A stretch of DNA of 64,000 nucleotides from Microvelia longipes (Eukaryota; Arthropoda; Insecta; Hemiptera; Veliidae), in the NCBI GenBank assembly GCA_018340805.1, contig JACMZG010001911.1:52541153-52605152 (forward strand), written 5' to 3'. Numbering within the stretch: the first letter of the stretch is position 1; the number at the start of each line of letters is the position of its first letter. Positions 1 to 57,562 of the stretch are shown here, piece by piece. Both the position numbers and the translations under genes were made by a program. The notes under the pieces were generated by a model. That model was given only the letters and a program-made list of their open reading frames with translations. It ran no database searches and was not told where the DNA came from.

Positions 1-300
1 ATATGTGTGTATGTGTGTTTGTGAATGTGTGTGTTTTATCCTAGTGTTTGTAGCTCCTATAGAGTATTTATGCTAGAGAGTTGAAACTTTGTACACAAAT
101 CTATCTTCAAGTGTAGTTGTGCTATCCGGAAAATATTTTTTTAACCCTAACCCGCAAATATGACTCAGCGAAATTTCTGAAATTCATTAAACGCGGAAAA
201 ATGTTTTGATTAATTATAGATTTGGTAGTTATGTAGTTATATTTAAGACCAACATATGTGCTAAATTTTGTATCATCAGCATTAGTTTTATTTTTATCGA
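1..300 (-). repeat. Dispersed repeat family 'B', partial copy
   Basis: Shares, on the plus strand, the ordered blocks TGTGTGTTTGTG, GTAGCTCCTA, TGCTAGAGAGTTGAAACTT, TAGTTGTGCTATCCGGAAAA, ACCCGCAAATATGACTCAGC and CATTAAACGCGGAAAAATG with copies at 23.7 kb and 44.7 kb, and in inverted orientation at 33.9 and 48.3 kb. It is cut by the window start. Confidence 0.75.
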
Positions 301-2334
301 ATGGCATGAATACGATAAAATAATTAATTTTTTTATTCGAAGAAGTATAAAAACTATCCTATTGAGTTAAAACTAGGAATACATTAATTACTTTACGAAA
401 TAAATAATTATACTATGTTTTAAGCGTGGTCAGTGCCTGGATGGGTGACTGATCGAAATTAAACAGATGCATTTACTATCTGAGGATAAGAGTGTAGCGG
501 GTCTGAAGACGTGTTGTGCTAGAAATTTGTTGATATTATTTATGTTTTGAGGACAAGCAAAGAAAGTGTGAAGTAGGGTGGATGAGTAAATACGAAGAAT
601 GTAAGTAAATCCGATGTGATAAAGAAAAGTTCAGAGATTTTTGTTTTTCTCTATGAACCAAAGATAAGTGAACATGGCTTTTGTGATTTTATAACTTTTG
701 CTAATAATGTAATTAAACCTGGAACAATGTTTATATTTACGTAGGAGTACGTACTCTGTATTTTACATTTATCTAATAATTTAGTATTTATTTATTTACT
801 TAAAATTAAATTTAAATGAAAATGTATATACATTTAAGCTCTCTGATAGAACAAATAAACTCAAGGGTTGGATCATGTTCTAAGTTTTGACTTGCAAGCA
901 ACAATTCAGTGTCAGTTTTGATTATTTTTTTAAAGTTATTTATTCGGAAAAGTATACATTATTTATTTTGTGTTGACCGAAGCCATATTTTATTTATTGA
1001 TTTGGGATTTTGAGTGATATGTGCCTCTTTATTTTCATTTTATTCATTTATTTTGGCATGCAATTTGGTTATTTTTTGAGGTGTGAGGGGATTTGTTTGG
1101 GTTAATGATAATTTCCAATTTTTGGGTTTGGGTATTTTAATTATAATTTGTTTGCAGGATTTGCAAAAAATGATGTTTTGAATAAGTTTATTCAAAACAC
1201 TATTTTATATAGGAAAAACCTGTGATGGATAAAACGACATATTAAAAAAGAGATTAGAGTCTAATGTGCAACATTTTTTAAGCATTGTGAAAAAGACAGG
1301 TAAACTAAACTAACATCATCCAGTAACAAAGGAAGAAACAGAATAGTACATATTTATTTAATTAAAAATCACAGCTATTTCAGATAATATAAAAAAGAAA
1401 GTAACATTCAATATCAACAACTAACTAGGAGATACAAAATAGGAAAACACACTTCATTAGTTACTTCTCAACACATCAATAAACACATACAATACATAAA
1501 TCAACAATTTAAAAACATCTATAGTGCTTAATATGAAAAAAGGAATTAAAAACAACAGAAGCACTGTCTAGCATATTTAGTATCATCAATTTAAAAGAGA
1601 CATAGAGAGAAACTGCATTTCGCACAAAGGAGTAGGTCTGATAGATTATACAAGATAATTCAACTGAAAATTTTCAATCGTTTATTTCTGATTCAAATAG
1701 ACAAATAAAAATGCAATGAAATAAAAGGTTTTTACTATGCATTCTCTGGACGGTTTAAAAGTTTTTTTTTTATTCTAGAAAAGAATTCTTTAACATTTTA
1801 CTATATTTTTGTAGATTCTACATTGCTCTCTATATGTTAGCAGGATATATGGACTATTACCCAATCTTTATCTCTTCTTGGCTTAATGTTTTTCCAAATC
1901 TCTCTGAACAAGAAATATACACGTTTTACTAAAAATCTTTAAGTGCAGTGTCACCTTTAGAGAACTAAAGATATTAGAAAAAAGTTTTATCAGAATGAAA
2001 AAATAGATAAAAATTTACTACTCTTTTCTTTATAGGAGTTCTACAGTTTTATTCCTTTTTCAAATTTATTTTCTTTGAACATTAAGATGAAATATAAAAT
2101 TGGATCTACCTTCAGAGACATTAAAATTTGTATGATCAGGTCATAAAATTTGAAATACCATAGTTAACATGTTCCATAATAGCTATATTATATTGCATGA
2201 CAATTATATTATATTTCTATTAACAAGAATAGTTATTGTCAATATATATACTATAGACTTTACAATAATTATTTTAGAATATATTAACCATAGTAATACC
2301 TGTTTTATTATTCAATTATTGCTTAGGCTTTCGG

Positions 2335-2337
<3 letters not shown>

Positions 2338-2411
<74 letters not shown>
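2338..2411. repeat. TA microsatellite
   Basis: Nearly pure (TA)n with one phase break. The frame reading I-Y-I-Y over it is an artefact. Confidence 0.97.
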
Positions 2412-2413
<2 letters not shown>

Positions 2414-3582
2414 AAAAAATGTAACAAAATAAGTTATGAAACATTTCCATTTAAAGTGAAAATTCTTTGTAATTATTTTTTTAGAGTAAACTCTCTTTAA
2501 ATTTTAATAATTGATAAAAAATGATTAGATTAAATTTTTTTTAAAGAAAATCTTGTCTTTTTTAAATTAATCTGTATTAAAATATTTAACTAAGAAAAGG
2601 GGGAGAAATTATGAAAATCAAAAGTTGAAAAATTGATTGAGCTATAAATAATTCAGATGAGAATTTTAATTAAAGCTAACGGACAACTTGAAGCTCAGTC
2701 TTAATTCTTATCAAATATCTGAATATTTTATCAGATATAACTTGAAACAGAATAAAAAATATACAGCTTATCCTCCCTACTTTAGACTATCTTCGCTCTT
2801 CCTTAGAATATAAAAATTATTAAATTTTAGTGCAACAAGTCTTGCACCAAATCAAGTACTAAGCAACCATCAAGCACGACCATGATTCTACTTACCATAT
2901 CATTTATCTATTAACCATGAATCATATTTACCATGATTCTGTAAATATAACAAGTTATTGTGGAGAGACTGTTTTCTTTCATCACCTTATACTTTTAAAC
3001 TTTATTGTCCGAGCCCCTTTGTTTCCTGACAGACAGCGGCGACGAATTTTTGGCATTATCCTTCCCTATACCTGATACTGAGTTTAGTATCGAAACTTAA
3101 TTTTCAAAATCGCTTAAAATTAATTTGAACTTATGCTTAGTACTTATTTTCATTAAATTCTCTTGTGGCGTTTAAAAATTTACTTGATTTGGTAAAACAC
3201 ATGTTCTAATTATTTTTATTTAATTAAATAATTAATTTAATTAAAACTAATTATTAACTGGACTTATAATGTCAGTTTTTTCTTTAAATTGATACATTCA
3301 TTTTTCAAGTTGCTTTGTCCCTTTCTTTAATTAAAGTAAGGTATCCATTTCTTCTCTGTCCCTTAAAACTTTTTTTTCACGAATTACCTTTGTATAAATC
3401 TAAACATACCTAAGCGCATTCATTTACACTTGGAGTACAAAGTATGACAATTCTAAGATCAGGTTATTCTTTCACTGAAATGTAAATACAATCTTTATCG
3501 TTTCTATTGGAAATAGAAGTCAATAGAATAAGTGGTAAAAATAAAAATCGTGCCTTAAATAAGATAACAAGGATATAAAAGA

Positions 3583-4281
3583 AAATTCTGGCGCGGTGGT
3601 CCGCATGTCGGGCGAATTTCCTTTGATGCGTGTTTCCGTGCTTTTTATATAAGTTTACAACTACTAAATAAATAATTCCGGCGCGGTGGTCCGCTGTCGG
3701 GCGAATTTCATTTAGAATACGTGTTTCCGTGCTAAACAACCATTTTCTTGCTTATGCAAGAACCATGCCCATTGCGTGGTTCCGGTTCATGCTTTAGAAC
3801 CTAAGCAGTTACTCAATTGTCAAGCACTGCTCGTAACTCATTTTGTCTGTATTTTTCAAAGGAAATGCGCTAAATCCTTTAAAGATAACTGACTAAGCTT
3901 AAAGATAAGTAACTATGCTTTAAACTAGTGCAAATAATAGTGTGTACATCTAATTTTAGAGGCATAGTTTTGTACAACCAACTGGATAATTATGCGCATT
4001 TCCTTTGAAAAATACAGACAAAATGAGTTACGAGCAGTGCTTGACAATTGAGTAACTGCTTAGGTTCTAAAGCATGAACCGGAACCACGCAATGGGCATG
4101 GTTCTTGCATAAGCAAGAAAAGGGTTGTTTAGCACGGAAACACGTATTCTAAATGAAATTCGCCCGACAGCGGACCACCGCGCCGGAATTATTTATTTAG
4201 TAGTTGTAAACTTATATAAAAAGCACGGAAACACGCATCAAAGGAAATTCGCCCGACATGCGGACCACCGCGCCAGAATTA
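3583..4281. mobile_element. Long fold-back element with ~288-bp arms
   Basis: 3583-3870 and 3994-4281 are near-perfect inverted repeats separated by 123 bp. Inside each arm the block GGCGCGGTGGTCCGC plus GTCGGGCGAATTTC occurs twice as a direct repeat about 95 bp apart. The transcript would fold into a very long hairpin. No coding capacity is visible. The adjoining 4330-5030 holds tRNA-like B boxes and related GGTCCG/GGCGAATTT blocks, suggesting the fold-back was built from a SINE-like family. Confidence 0.85.
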
Positions 4282-4324
4282 TTTTCTAGTTGTAAACTTA
4301 TATTAAGTAAAAAAAAACGATAAA

Positions 4325-4420
4325 AAATTATCGACCCTTCCAGGATTCGAACCCAGGTACCCTGAGTTTGAGTGGTCGTATTGACTCCGGACCACCGGCA
4401 TTCAACTCAGAGGCGTAAAA
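4325..4420 (-). mobile_element. tRNA-like SINE head remnant
   Basis: On the minus strand the block GGGTTCGAATCCTGG matches the RNA polymerase III B box consensus (GGTTCGANNCC). The acceptor and anticodon arms do not fold into a tRNA, so this is a tRNA-derived repeat rather than a tRNA gene. A second copy of the flank (AGTGGTCGTAT, CGACTTCGGACC) occurs at about 4520-4575. Confidence 0.5.
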
Positions 4421-4793
4421 AACATTGAAAACGACACCTACTACTCGAAATTTAATTTTCAACGACCGTAATTTTGGTTTTTATAATTTTTGTGATTTTT
4501 TCGACTTTTAGGTCACTTACAGTGGTCGTATCGACTTCGGACCGGTTTCATTCGATTCAGCGTCTCAAAAAACATAAATATTGACCTTTTTCGCGGCAAA
4601 AAATATTAACCCTGAATTTTGCCGATTTTTTGAAAATTTCGCTGACTCAGCAAACCGGGTTGCTGACGTCACAAAAACCTGGTTTTCAATAGGGTTCGTG
4701 TCCTCCCCGAGATTGATTTTTGTACCAAGTTTGGTTAAAAAATATTAATCCGTTCGAAAGATAGAGTGTTTACAAGAAAGTGTCTAGAAATAC

Positions 4794-4813
4794 ATATATA
4801 TATATATATATTA

Positions 4814-4898
<85 letters not shown>
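4794..4898. repeat. TA microsatellite
   Basis: (TA)n with small interruptions, between the SINE-like blocks at 4.3-4.6 and 4.92 kb. Confidence 0.97.
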
Positions 4899-4919
4899 AA
4901 GTCTCGCGAAAATTTTTTT

Positions 4920-5030
4920 TTCGTCATAAGGGACCTCTGAAACGGATTTGTGTCGTGGTCCGAGGTTCGAATTCCGCCATGACGCCTATCCCATTAGGCG
5001 AATTTTCAAAGGAAATTCGCTAAAAAGTAG
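4920..5030 (+). mobile_element. tRNA-like SINE remnant with B box
   Basis: GAGGTTCGAATTCCGCCATG on the plus strand contains a B box-like core; it is followed by GGCGAATTTTCAAAGGAAA, which resembles the GGCGAATTTCCTTTG block of the neighbouring fold-back arms. No complete tRNA fold is visible. Confidence 0.4.
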
Positions 5031-5905
5031 AATAAAAGCTCTATCAAAAAAAATTCGTTCAAATTTTCTTAGATTTTTTATTTTTTTATAAATAAAGATA
5101 TCTTTAATTGACTAAACAAATGACAGCAGATAGCTTTGCCATTTTGACATTAGAAAATGCTGATTAAACATAAAACTTTAAAAAATAAAAATGGGAAAAA
5201 ATACCTTATAATTGTAAAAATACTTTTTAATTAAAACTTAACCTTTCAAATCAATTTTTAAGAATACACTTTAATTTCTTATCTACTCGTTGCATGAAAA
5301 TTACTTTCATCTGACTATTTATAGGGAAGAAATAGTAGTTTGTTGATCTGTCACTAGAATTATAAGAACTGGGGGGTAAAGTATTACCTGCTTAGGAATT
5401 TTATTTATAAGTATCTGAGTTATGCTTTGTGTCCCAAGTTAGGTAGAACTTCACCTGACTGATTTTCTAATTTGTGACAAATGTTGTGGAATATTATTGT
5501 TCTCTTCTTAAGTCTAATTATTTTAAAGTTATTATAATTGATTTCCAATACTAATTTAACTCAATTTAAAACTAATATAATAAAGCAATAAAAAAATAAA
5601 ATAATATAATATTGTTGAGTAAGTTTTTAAAATAATTTTATTTCTGTAACTTTCGCAATGAAGTATATTTTACATTGAAAATTGAATTGAACTGATTTGG
5701 GTGACATTATAAAAAATATTAGTTGAGTCATTTATTGTTGTTACATTGAAGTAAACGAAATTATTTGATGAATTATTTGAAAGATATTTTATATTTATTT
5801 TTAGCGAAGTTTCATCATTAAAATTACGCTTATCCGGTTCTTCGGCTGACGGAAGATGAGTTGTTGGGGATGAAGGAAAGAAAAGATTGACATACACACA
5901 CATAA

Positions 5906-6036
<131 letters not shown>

Positions 6037-9000
6037 ATGAAAAGATATCTCTCGAAGGTTTTCAGATTAAAACAAAAGTTACCATATGGCGAGATATTTG
6101 AGAGGTAACGTGGCCTATTGTTTGTAATTTGCCTATTGTAACTTGAAATGACATTAATACAAGGTATTACATATTTAAGTAGACGGCATGCTAATTGGGA
6201 GCATGAAACCGGATTCAGCTCAATCTCGGGGGCTAAATTTCTAGCTTGCAAAATTCCGTGTTCTTGCCTAGTTACATTAATATTTTTTTTCAGCAAGCCA
6301 AATGATTTTAAATACATAATAAATAATATAATGTATTATGTAACAAAAAAAAAAATAAACATGGCAATCCATGAGTTACTTCATTCATTGAATAAGGCCT
6401 TATATGCAGTTTGTAGCGGATGTATATATAAGGGGTCAGGACTAAGAGTGAGAACCTTAGAAGGGCAGAGAGAACCTTATAATTTTGAAACTGCCTTACT
6501 AAGTGATGATTAACGCTCACATACTCTAGCAGAACTTAAGAAGAACTATAGATTATAGGACCATATTAGAGAGGGTAGAGTTAAATGACAGATAACTCGA
6601 TTAAGTGCTCTACAATAATTTTCTTATAAATTGTATTTGGTTTTTGAAGGTTTTGGCAAAAACAGTTTAGTATGTAATGGCCTTACGTAGGAAAGGTAGG
6701 CGTGTGAATGTGTCCCTCTAGTAATTGTTTACGTTAATATACATTACGGATGATCAAAAGACTGTTTCAGGCTAAAATCCGCAAGAATATATAGATATTG
6801 GTTACCAATTGGTGACCAATGTCTGTAGTGGGTCACCCGTGAGTGACTAACGTCTGCACCAGTGTGGCCCACTTGCCTTGCTCCTTGCTCTGTGAGCCCG
6901 AAGCAGCCCCAAGCCCGACACTTAGTAGCGGCCGAGGCGCGAAGCGTAGATTTTTGTTAATGGAAAGGTAAGTTTGTTCCTATTTCCCACACAATGCCAG
7001 GGGATCAGAAAAGTTTCTTAATGCGTCATTTTATTTATGAAAGATCCTTGGTGTTCCATCCATAAAATTACTTAGACAAATTATTTTTTTTATTTTCTAA
7101 CTGAACCCGTTTTATATAGTCGTTTTAATTTCCAAATACCGTAATTATTATTACATTATACGTTATCTACATGTAATAATTAAATATTTTTCTAAAGATT
7201 CTTGAAAGAATACTCCATATATCTATTACTCTATCAGCAAATGAAGTTAACCCGATGATTATTACTTTAATTAATAAAAAAATATCATAATAAACAATTT
7301 GAAAATTAGTGGACTAAATGTGTGTAAAAGATACTGGTAAGTTCTCAGTAACAACAGTACAATTGGATTTTTCATTTTAAATTATGAATTTTACTTTGAC
7401 CTAATCCTAACAAATACTAATGGTGTAAACGTTGAATGGATGGGAGTTAATTGAGGTTAAAACCATTAGACTTTAGATAAAGAGGGTTCAGAGATCAATG
7501 TATCCTTATGAGGGTGCCTCATGAGAGTGTGCCCCACATGATGCCTCAACGTCTTGTACTGTATCTGACAGAAATCGATTGATGGTAAATTGATGATCAT
7601 TTCCTATCCCTTGTTAATCTATAAAAACATCAATCTCGCATTTCTCTTCATGCTCTAAATACATTTAAACAACTCTAACAGAATTTGTATTTTTTCTATA
7701 AACTTGATAATGGAATGAGTTAAATAAAAACAGTTTTTTTACAAGAACTTAAGAAAACATAAATAGTAAAAACTTTTTTTTACATCTTATTCATTATATT
7801 TATTGTATGATATTTTAAAATTTCTGGTTGAAAAATGTCATTATTATAATCATTAATAAGATAAATAAAGTTAACACAAGACGATCTATAGCCGTCAACG
7901 TGGTCGAATTTGTAAAAGCGTCAGTATTTACACTGAACTATGACAGCACGGAGGACTGGGGTTAGCATCGCTCTCAGTTTATATAAGATTATTGTTATAT
8001 TATATTATCGCTATCTGTAGATTAAACTTAGAGCGCAACGGTTGCCACTACAACTAGACGTAGTTTCAGCAAGGGTTACCCTGATGAGTCGCAAATCTCT
8101 AAATGGGCAATGTTATTATTATTATTATCGAACATGATGATCTGGGTTCAATTTAAGATCAGGGTTGATTTTAATATTGTTATTCATGAAATAAAGATCC
8201 TTCCTAGATTATAATGATTTTTGAAAAGGATGTTAATCTCTGGTCATTCTGAGCCTGAGAGGCTTGAAACTGGATAACAATGAAACAAACAAGTGAGCCG
8301 CTTTCTAGGTTTTAGCAACTAGTAATTTTGAATTTACGAAACACATACTAAAACCCATTGAGATGTGTACTAAAGGGAGAATAGCCTATCTCAATACATT
8401 GAAAGGCCTGAAACATCATTTTGGGGCTTTCAGGGGCTCTGTGTAACCTCATGGAAACCTTCTCCAAGAGTAAGTGAAGGCTATAATGAATCAATTGATT
8501 TCGACTTCCCGCACATTGCTTGTGTTTTGATTTGTATTTTTAACGTTCTACTATATAAGTTATTGTAATTTTGTACTGATTATTTGATTATATTTTTAGC
8601 GAAGGTTGTCAGGTTAATTTTTTGATGTTTCAAAATTTAACCTATAGGGACCCTCTAGTAATAATATTTCTATGCTAAAACCTGTATCCTAAGACTAAGA
8701 AAGACCTACACTTTTTATAAATTCTCGAGCAATGACTGTAATGGCCAGAAGTGGTTGGAAAATCATATTAAGAGACTTAAAATTATACGTTTTTTACGTT
8801 TGAAGAACTTGATTATAACTGCATATCTAGCTTATAATCTCAGGAGGAAAGAAATTTAACAGTAGAGTTGTTCCAAGTTAAAACCCCTGTGGGACAATAC
8901 AGTCATATATGTCTGGATTCTTGATAAGACACAAAAATTATTACTTAAAAATGTAATGAATAAATCACTACTCTTTCTCTAAACCATGTTCTATGAAAAC

Positions 9001-10782
9001 AGAAAGTTAATAGACTTAAGAAAAGGTTGTTGTCTTGTTTATTATTACATCTATCTGCTCAAAAAAATTATTGGAACAGTCATACTATTAAACCAGTTAA
9101 AATATAATATAATATTTTTTTATTCTATAAAATTATTAAATTACAGTAAATAGAAAAAATAAAATACATTTTACATTTTTTTTATTTATGGTTCTATTTT
9201 ATAATATAACACACGGCTAAAGTCAATTGACAGCCCGATAAAATCTCAATGCTTTCTACCCTCTTTTTTTAACTAAAAAATCCCTTCTTTTAAGAAGCAA
9301 ATAAATTCCGTACTCTGGCAACACTGCACAGGTTCTGTTTTAAATTGTTTTAAAAACTATTTATTTATTTTTTAAGAAGTAATATTGTTGTATCTTATAA
9401 ATTTACCAACTAAGTGTTGCTTAAAATTTGTTGTGATAAAAAAAGTATGAATTAAGTGGACTTAAACTTGTTAATTACGTAATGCAATGGATCACAATAG
9501 TTCTATGATAAAAGTTTATAAAAATCGTTTGCTATAATTACTTTTTTCCAAAACAAACTGCTTTTTTGTGTCAAGTTTGTAAAATTGAATGCGTATTGTT
9601 TCATATGATAGAAATAATATGACACAATATGCATTCATGACTTAAAAAAGTCAAGACTGTCATCTATTAAAAAACATGGCATTTCCCAAAAAAAGTGCTG
9701 TGTCTTGGTTGACAGACCCAGAACCTGTCCTGTACTTAAAGAGCAAGAAATGCGTCAATAAAGAATACGTCAATGTCCATGCGTCAAATATAGGCACTCA
9801 TATCATATTCTAACTCAATAATTGGATGAATTGAACTGATTGGATTGAAACGAAACGAACTCAAACAAATCAATAGGCACAATAAGGTAATTTATGTAGT
9901 AATTTATAAAAGCGTTCGAGATCACAAATGATTACCACCCATGTTGCCCGTTTATGATTTTATTTACGAAAAATGTATTTTTTTGTACCGAGGTTGGCAT
10001 GAGGTGGGAGGGAAGGGGCGTGGTCGGTCTAAACCAATAGAATTCTTTCCCTTCCCCATTTTTGGCGCGCTGTCCACTGACTTTAGCCGTGTTTATATTA
10101 TAGTTTTGTCACTAAATCTCACTCAAATTTCAAGTGTCATGCTCGCCTTTAATAATAAAGGGTAATGCATCCTTTAAGTATAGTCGTCACACAAAATAAA
10201 AGGTAGTAATTTAAATTTAATAACTCTCGAGTTGCTTAATTGCACTAATGAGTGCAAGTTAAGTAAGCTTAAGATGGGAACAACAAACTTGGTCCATGGG
10301 AACGACATGAACTTGGTATTTGATAAAGAGACAATTATATTATATAGAATAACAAAGCAATCCTTTGATCAGTGATTCCTTAATAGAATTTGTAATAGCG
10401 TATAGTTTATTCAACCACACTTTAATTGCTTGCTTACTTTATCTTAATAAGTAAGTACTTGATGTTTGAGACCTTTCAGTTTTCCTTTGTCTCTTTAACA
10501 AGTAGATCTTGCTGAGTAAATACCTTAATCTTTTTTTATTAAAGTTAAAAACTATGAGTTTTTTTAGGTGAAACTGTGGTCTCTATCCTTTTAATTTATT
10601 AAAGTTAAATTAAAAAATAAATTTATTTCAACTTTTTACAAAAAATATGACAAAATTAAATAATTTTAATAATTTATAAATTAGAGCCTGGCTAAAAATC
10701 TAATTTTTACTAAAACGTAATAAGATTTTACTAAAGCTCCTTACTTACTAAGGTGTAAAAATAATAGAAAAAATTAACTTAC

Positions 10783-55228
<44,446 letters not shown>

Positions 55229-55289
55229 CTGCAACAGGTCCAAATAATATTGACATTAATATAAGCGTATTATAATGCTATTAATAATA

Positions 55290-55665
55290 TTGGTTTTTTG
55301 CGGCTGTGAATTAGGCACTTTACATCCTCAAAAATGTTGGTGAAATGCAACGGTTTCGTAGTTTTTACTGTCGGCGACAGTAAAAGAGTTTTTTTTACTG
55401 TCGCTATTGAAGGTCCTCAAATGTTCATTAGGTGAGCACTAGTAGTTTACTACAAGGTTACAATATTACCTACCTTCTTCTTCTTACTTTTTTTGTCCAA
55501 CAAATAAATAATCCAACGTTTTTATTAACAAAGTTTTGTTATTTTTGGAAAGTGTGTTATTAATTATTTATTATCAACTGTTTAATTATCATAGATAGTG
55601 ATTCATACATTGAAAATACGCCGCCAGAATTGAAACTTTTGCCCAACGAGGCGATGGAAAGAAGT
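55290..55665 (+). mobile_element. Dispersed ~400-bp element, copy 2 (plus)
   Basis: Same block order as 20255-19855 in inverted orientation: TTAGGCACTTTACAT, GACAGTAAAA, CTAGTAGTTTACTACAAGG, CTTCTTCTT and the peptide start D-S-x-S-x-I-E-N-T. It lies about 60 bp upstream of the acceptor of the first recognised SLC6 exon, in the intron or promoter region of that gene. Confidence 0.65.
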
Positions 55666-55709
55666 GAACCGGCTAATTTTAATACATTTTACTCTTTTTC
55701 TTCTAAATA
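55593..55709 (+). pseudogene. Truncated ORF in a dispersed element (copy 2, start codon lost)
   Basis: In the frame starting ATA at about 55593 the translation is IDSDSYIENTPPELKL, then LPNEAMERSEPANF, ending at TAG near 55709. It aligns residue by residue with the 33-codon ORF at 19930-19829, with the initiator ATG changed to ATA. Both diverge right after the P-A-N tripeptide, as expected for internally deleted copies of one parent. The flanking 300 bp match as well. Confidence 0.45.
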
Positions 55710-56393
55710 GTTGTTCGCTACTACTACGCCCCAAAAAATGGCATATGCTACTGGAAATGACTTTTTATTCCTTGGTTCCTTTTACTGTTTCACTAGGCTC
55801 AACATTAAATATAGTCCCCACGGTAAAAAAAATACTTTCTTCACAGCCTTGTGACATAATATAGTATTATTACGCTAACAAAGTCAAAAGAAAAATGTAA
55901 AATATCGTGTTCTAAGGTCATATAATCTTAGTAAATAATTTCTAATGAAATGATGTTACAGTTACTACTATCACTTCAGCACATCGTTATGCTAATACAT
56001 TATACATTATATACTAATAATATATAATTTATTCATGGCTGTCCTCTTGCAAATATCTTCCCTTTTCTTTCTCTGTAGAAAATAATTGCAGGAAAATAAA
56101 AAATACATATAGTTATGGACATCAATTATAGCAATTATAATACTTGTATTATATCTTAATTAATTTCCCTATAAGGCGAAATAATTTCATGAACTAATTA
56201 TTTTTTCATTTATGGTTATCAAGATAGACTACTGTCTTGCCTTGTCCTTTTGTCCCAGCAGTTTTTGCTAAAAAATATTCTTTCACCACAGAGTCAGAGA
56301 AATAAAGATCCTAAATAAATAAACCATTTTGTTTGAACCACTATAAAAGCTACAGCGAAACAATCGCAAATGTATTGATGAAACAATCGTAGG

Positions 56394-57259
56394 GATCTAA
56401 ATCGTTGAAATAGGTCTGTACTTTATGATCACCTACTCAATAAAATTGCACTTAAATAAAAGTCAATACTCATAAAAGAATGCCGCATTAGAGTAAAATA
56501 AAAAATCCTTTGAAAACTCGAAATGGTTATCGGAGTGTTACCGGTTAGACGTGCTCGAGAGTTTAAACTACCACCAGCACTCGAGCATCGCTGTAGCAAG
56601 TTAATTAGCATTACAACCTTTGCTTGGAACAAGTTACAGCTAAAAATGTTTTTTTTTCTTTTAGTTTCGCTACGTTTCCGGAATACTAACTCTTCCTAAT
56701 GAGTGAAAACAAAATATTTACCAGTAAAACAGTTCTGATAAATAAATATTTTTTAGCGTATTCTTTTTGATTCTTACCTTACAAAATGATAAGTTTATTA
56801 TGAATCCCAGAATGATAAACAACAAGTGAAATAGTGACATAGTATCCCTGTAGGAGTATTAAATACAGTTTTCAATAGATTTTTCATTATAAAATGAGGC
56901 AAGTTTCTAACTACAACTTGCAGTGTGACTGTTTCACATTTCAAGTCATATCAAATAAATAATTTACACTAGCAAACTATTCTTAAAAATTCTTTTTAAA
57001 CAATTTACCCAAATAGAATTGGATACTCATCTTAAGAGTACTTCTTTAAATTCTGTCGTACCAACCACCGGAACCCAATTATTAGTTAGTGATTCCGCCT
57101 TTAGCAGTCTATTAGTAGGGTTAGATTGCTTGTAATCTAATTTTGTAGATATACATATATCGAATATATTTAAAAAAAAATACATCAAATAATTAGAATC
57201 CACCGAACAATGTATGACTTAATTACTTATTTGTATAAGTAATAAAAAAACTCTGATAA
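56394..57259. repeat. ~865-bp direct repeat, copy 2
   Basis: Same orientation as 52383-53248. The two copies bracket the first recognised SLC6 exon (54981-55228). The sequence beyond each copy does not match, so this is a dispersed element or a bounded duplication, not a simple 4-kb tandem duplication. Confidence 0.9.
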
Positions 57260-57472
57260 ATTGTAAATTTTTGAGTAGTTTACACTACTCCTTTTTAGGA
57301 GTAACCGAAGTAAAAGTATATAAACTGTTATACCGTTCTTTAACGTAAAAATAACATCACGCAATTTCCATTTACGGAATTTTTATTATGAAAATTATAA
57401 AAATCATCGATCGATTCAGTTTGGCTTCCAGAGACCAAAAATATACCTAATGTCCGAAATAGATGTATGTAT

Positions 57473-57488
57473 ATTATATATAATATAT

Positions 57489-57561
<73 letters not shown>
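57473..57561. repeat. TA microsatellite
   Basis: (TA)n upstream of the SLC6 gene. Confidence 0.97.

Positions 57562-57562
<1 letters not shown>

Noticed and set aside
4325..4420. A minus-strand tRNA gene
   Set aside because: Only the T-arm/B-box part is convincing; no cloverleaf can be drawn.
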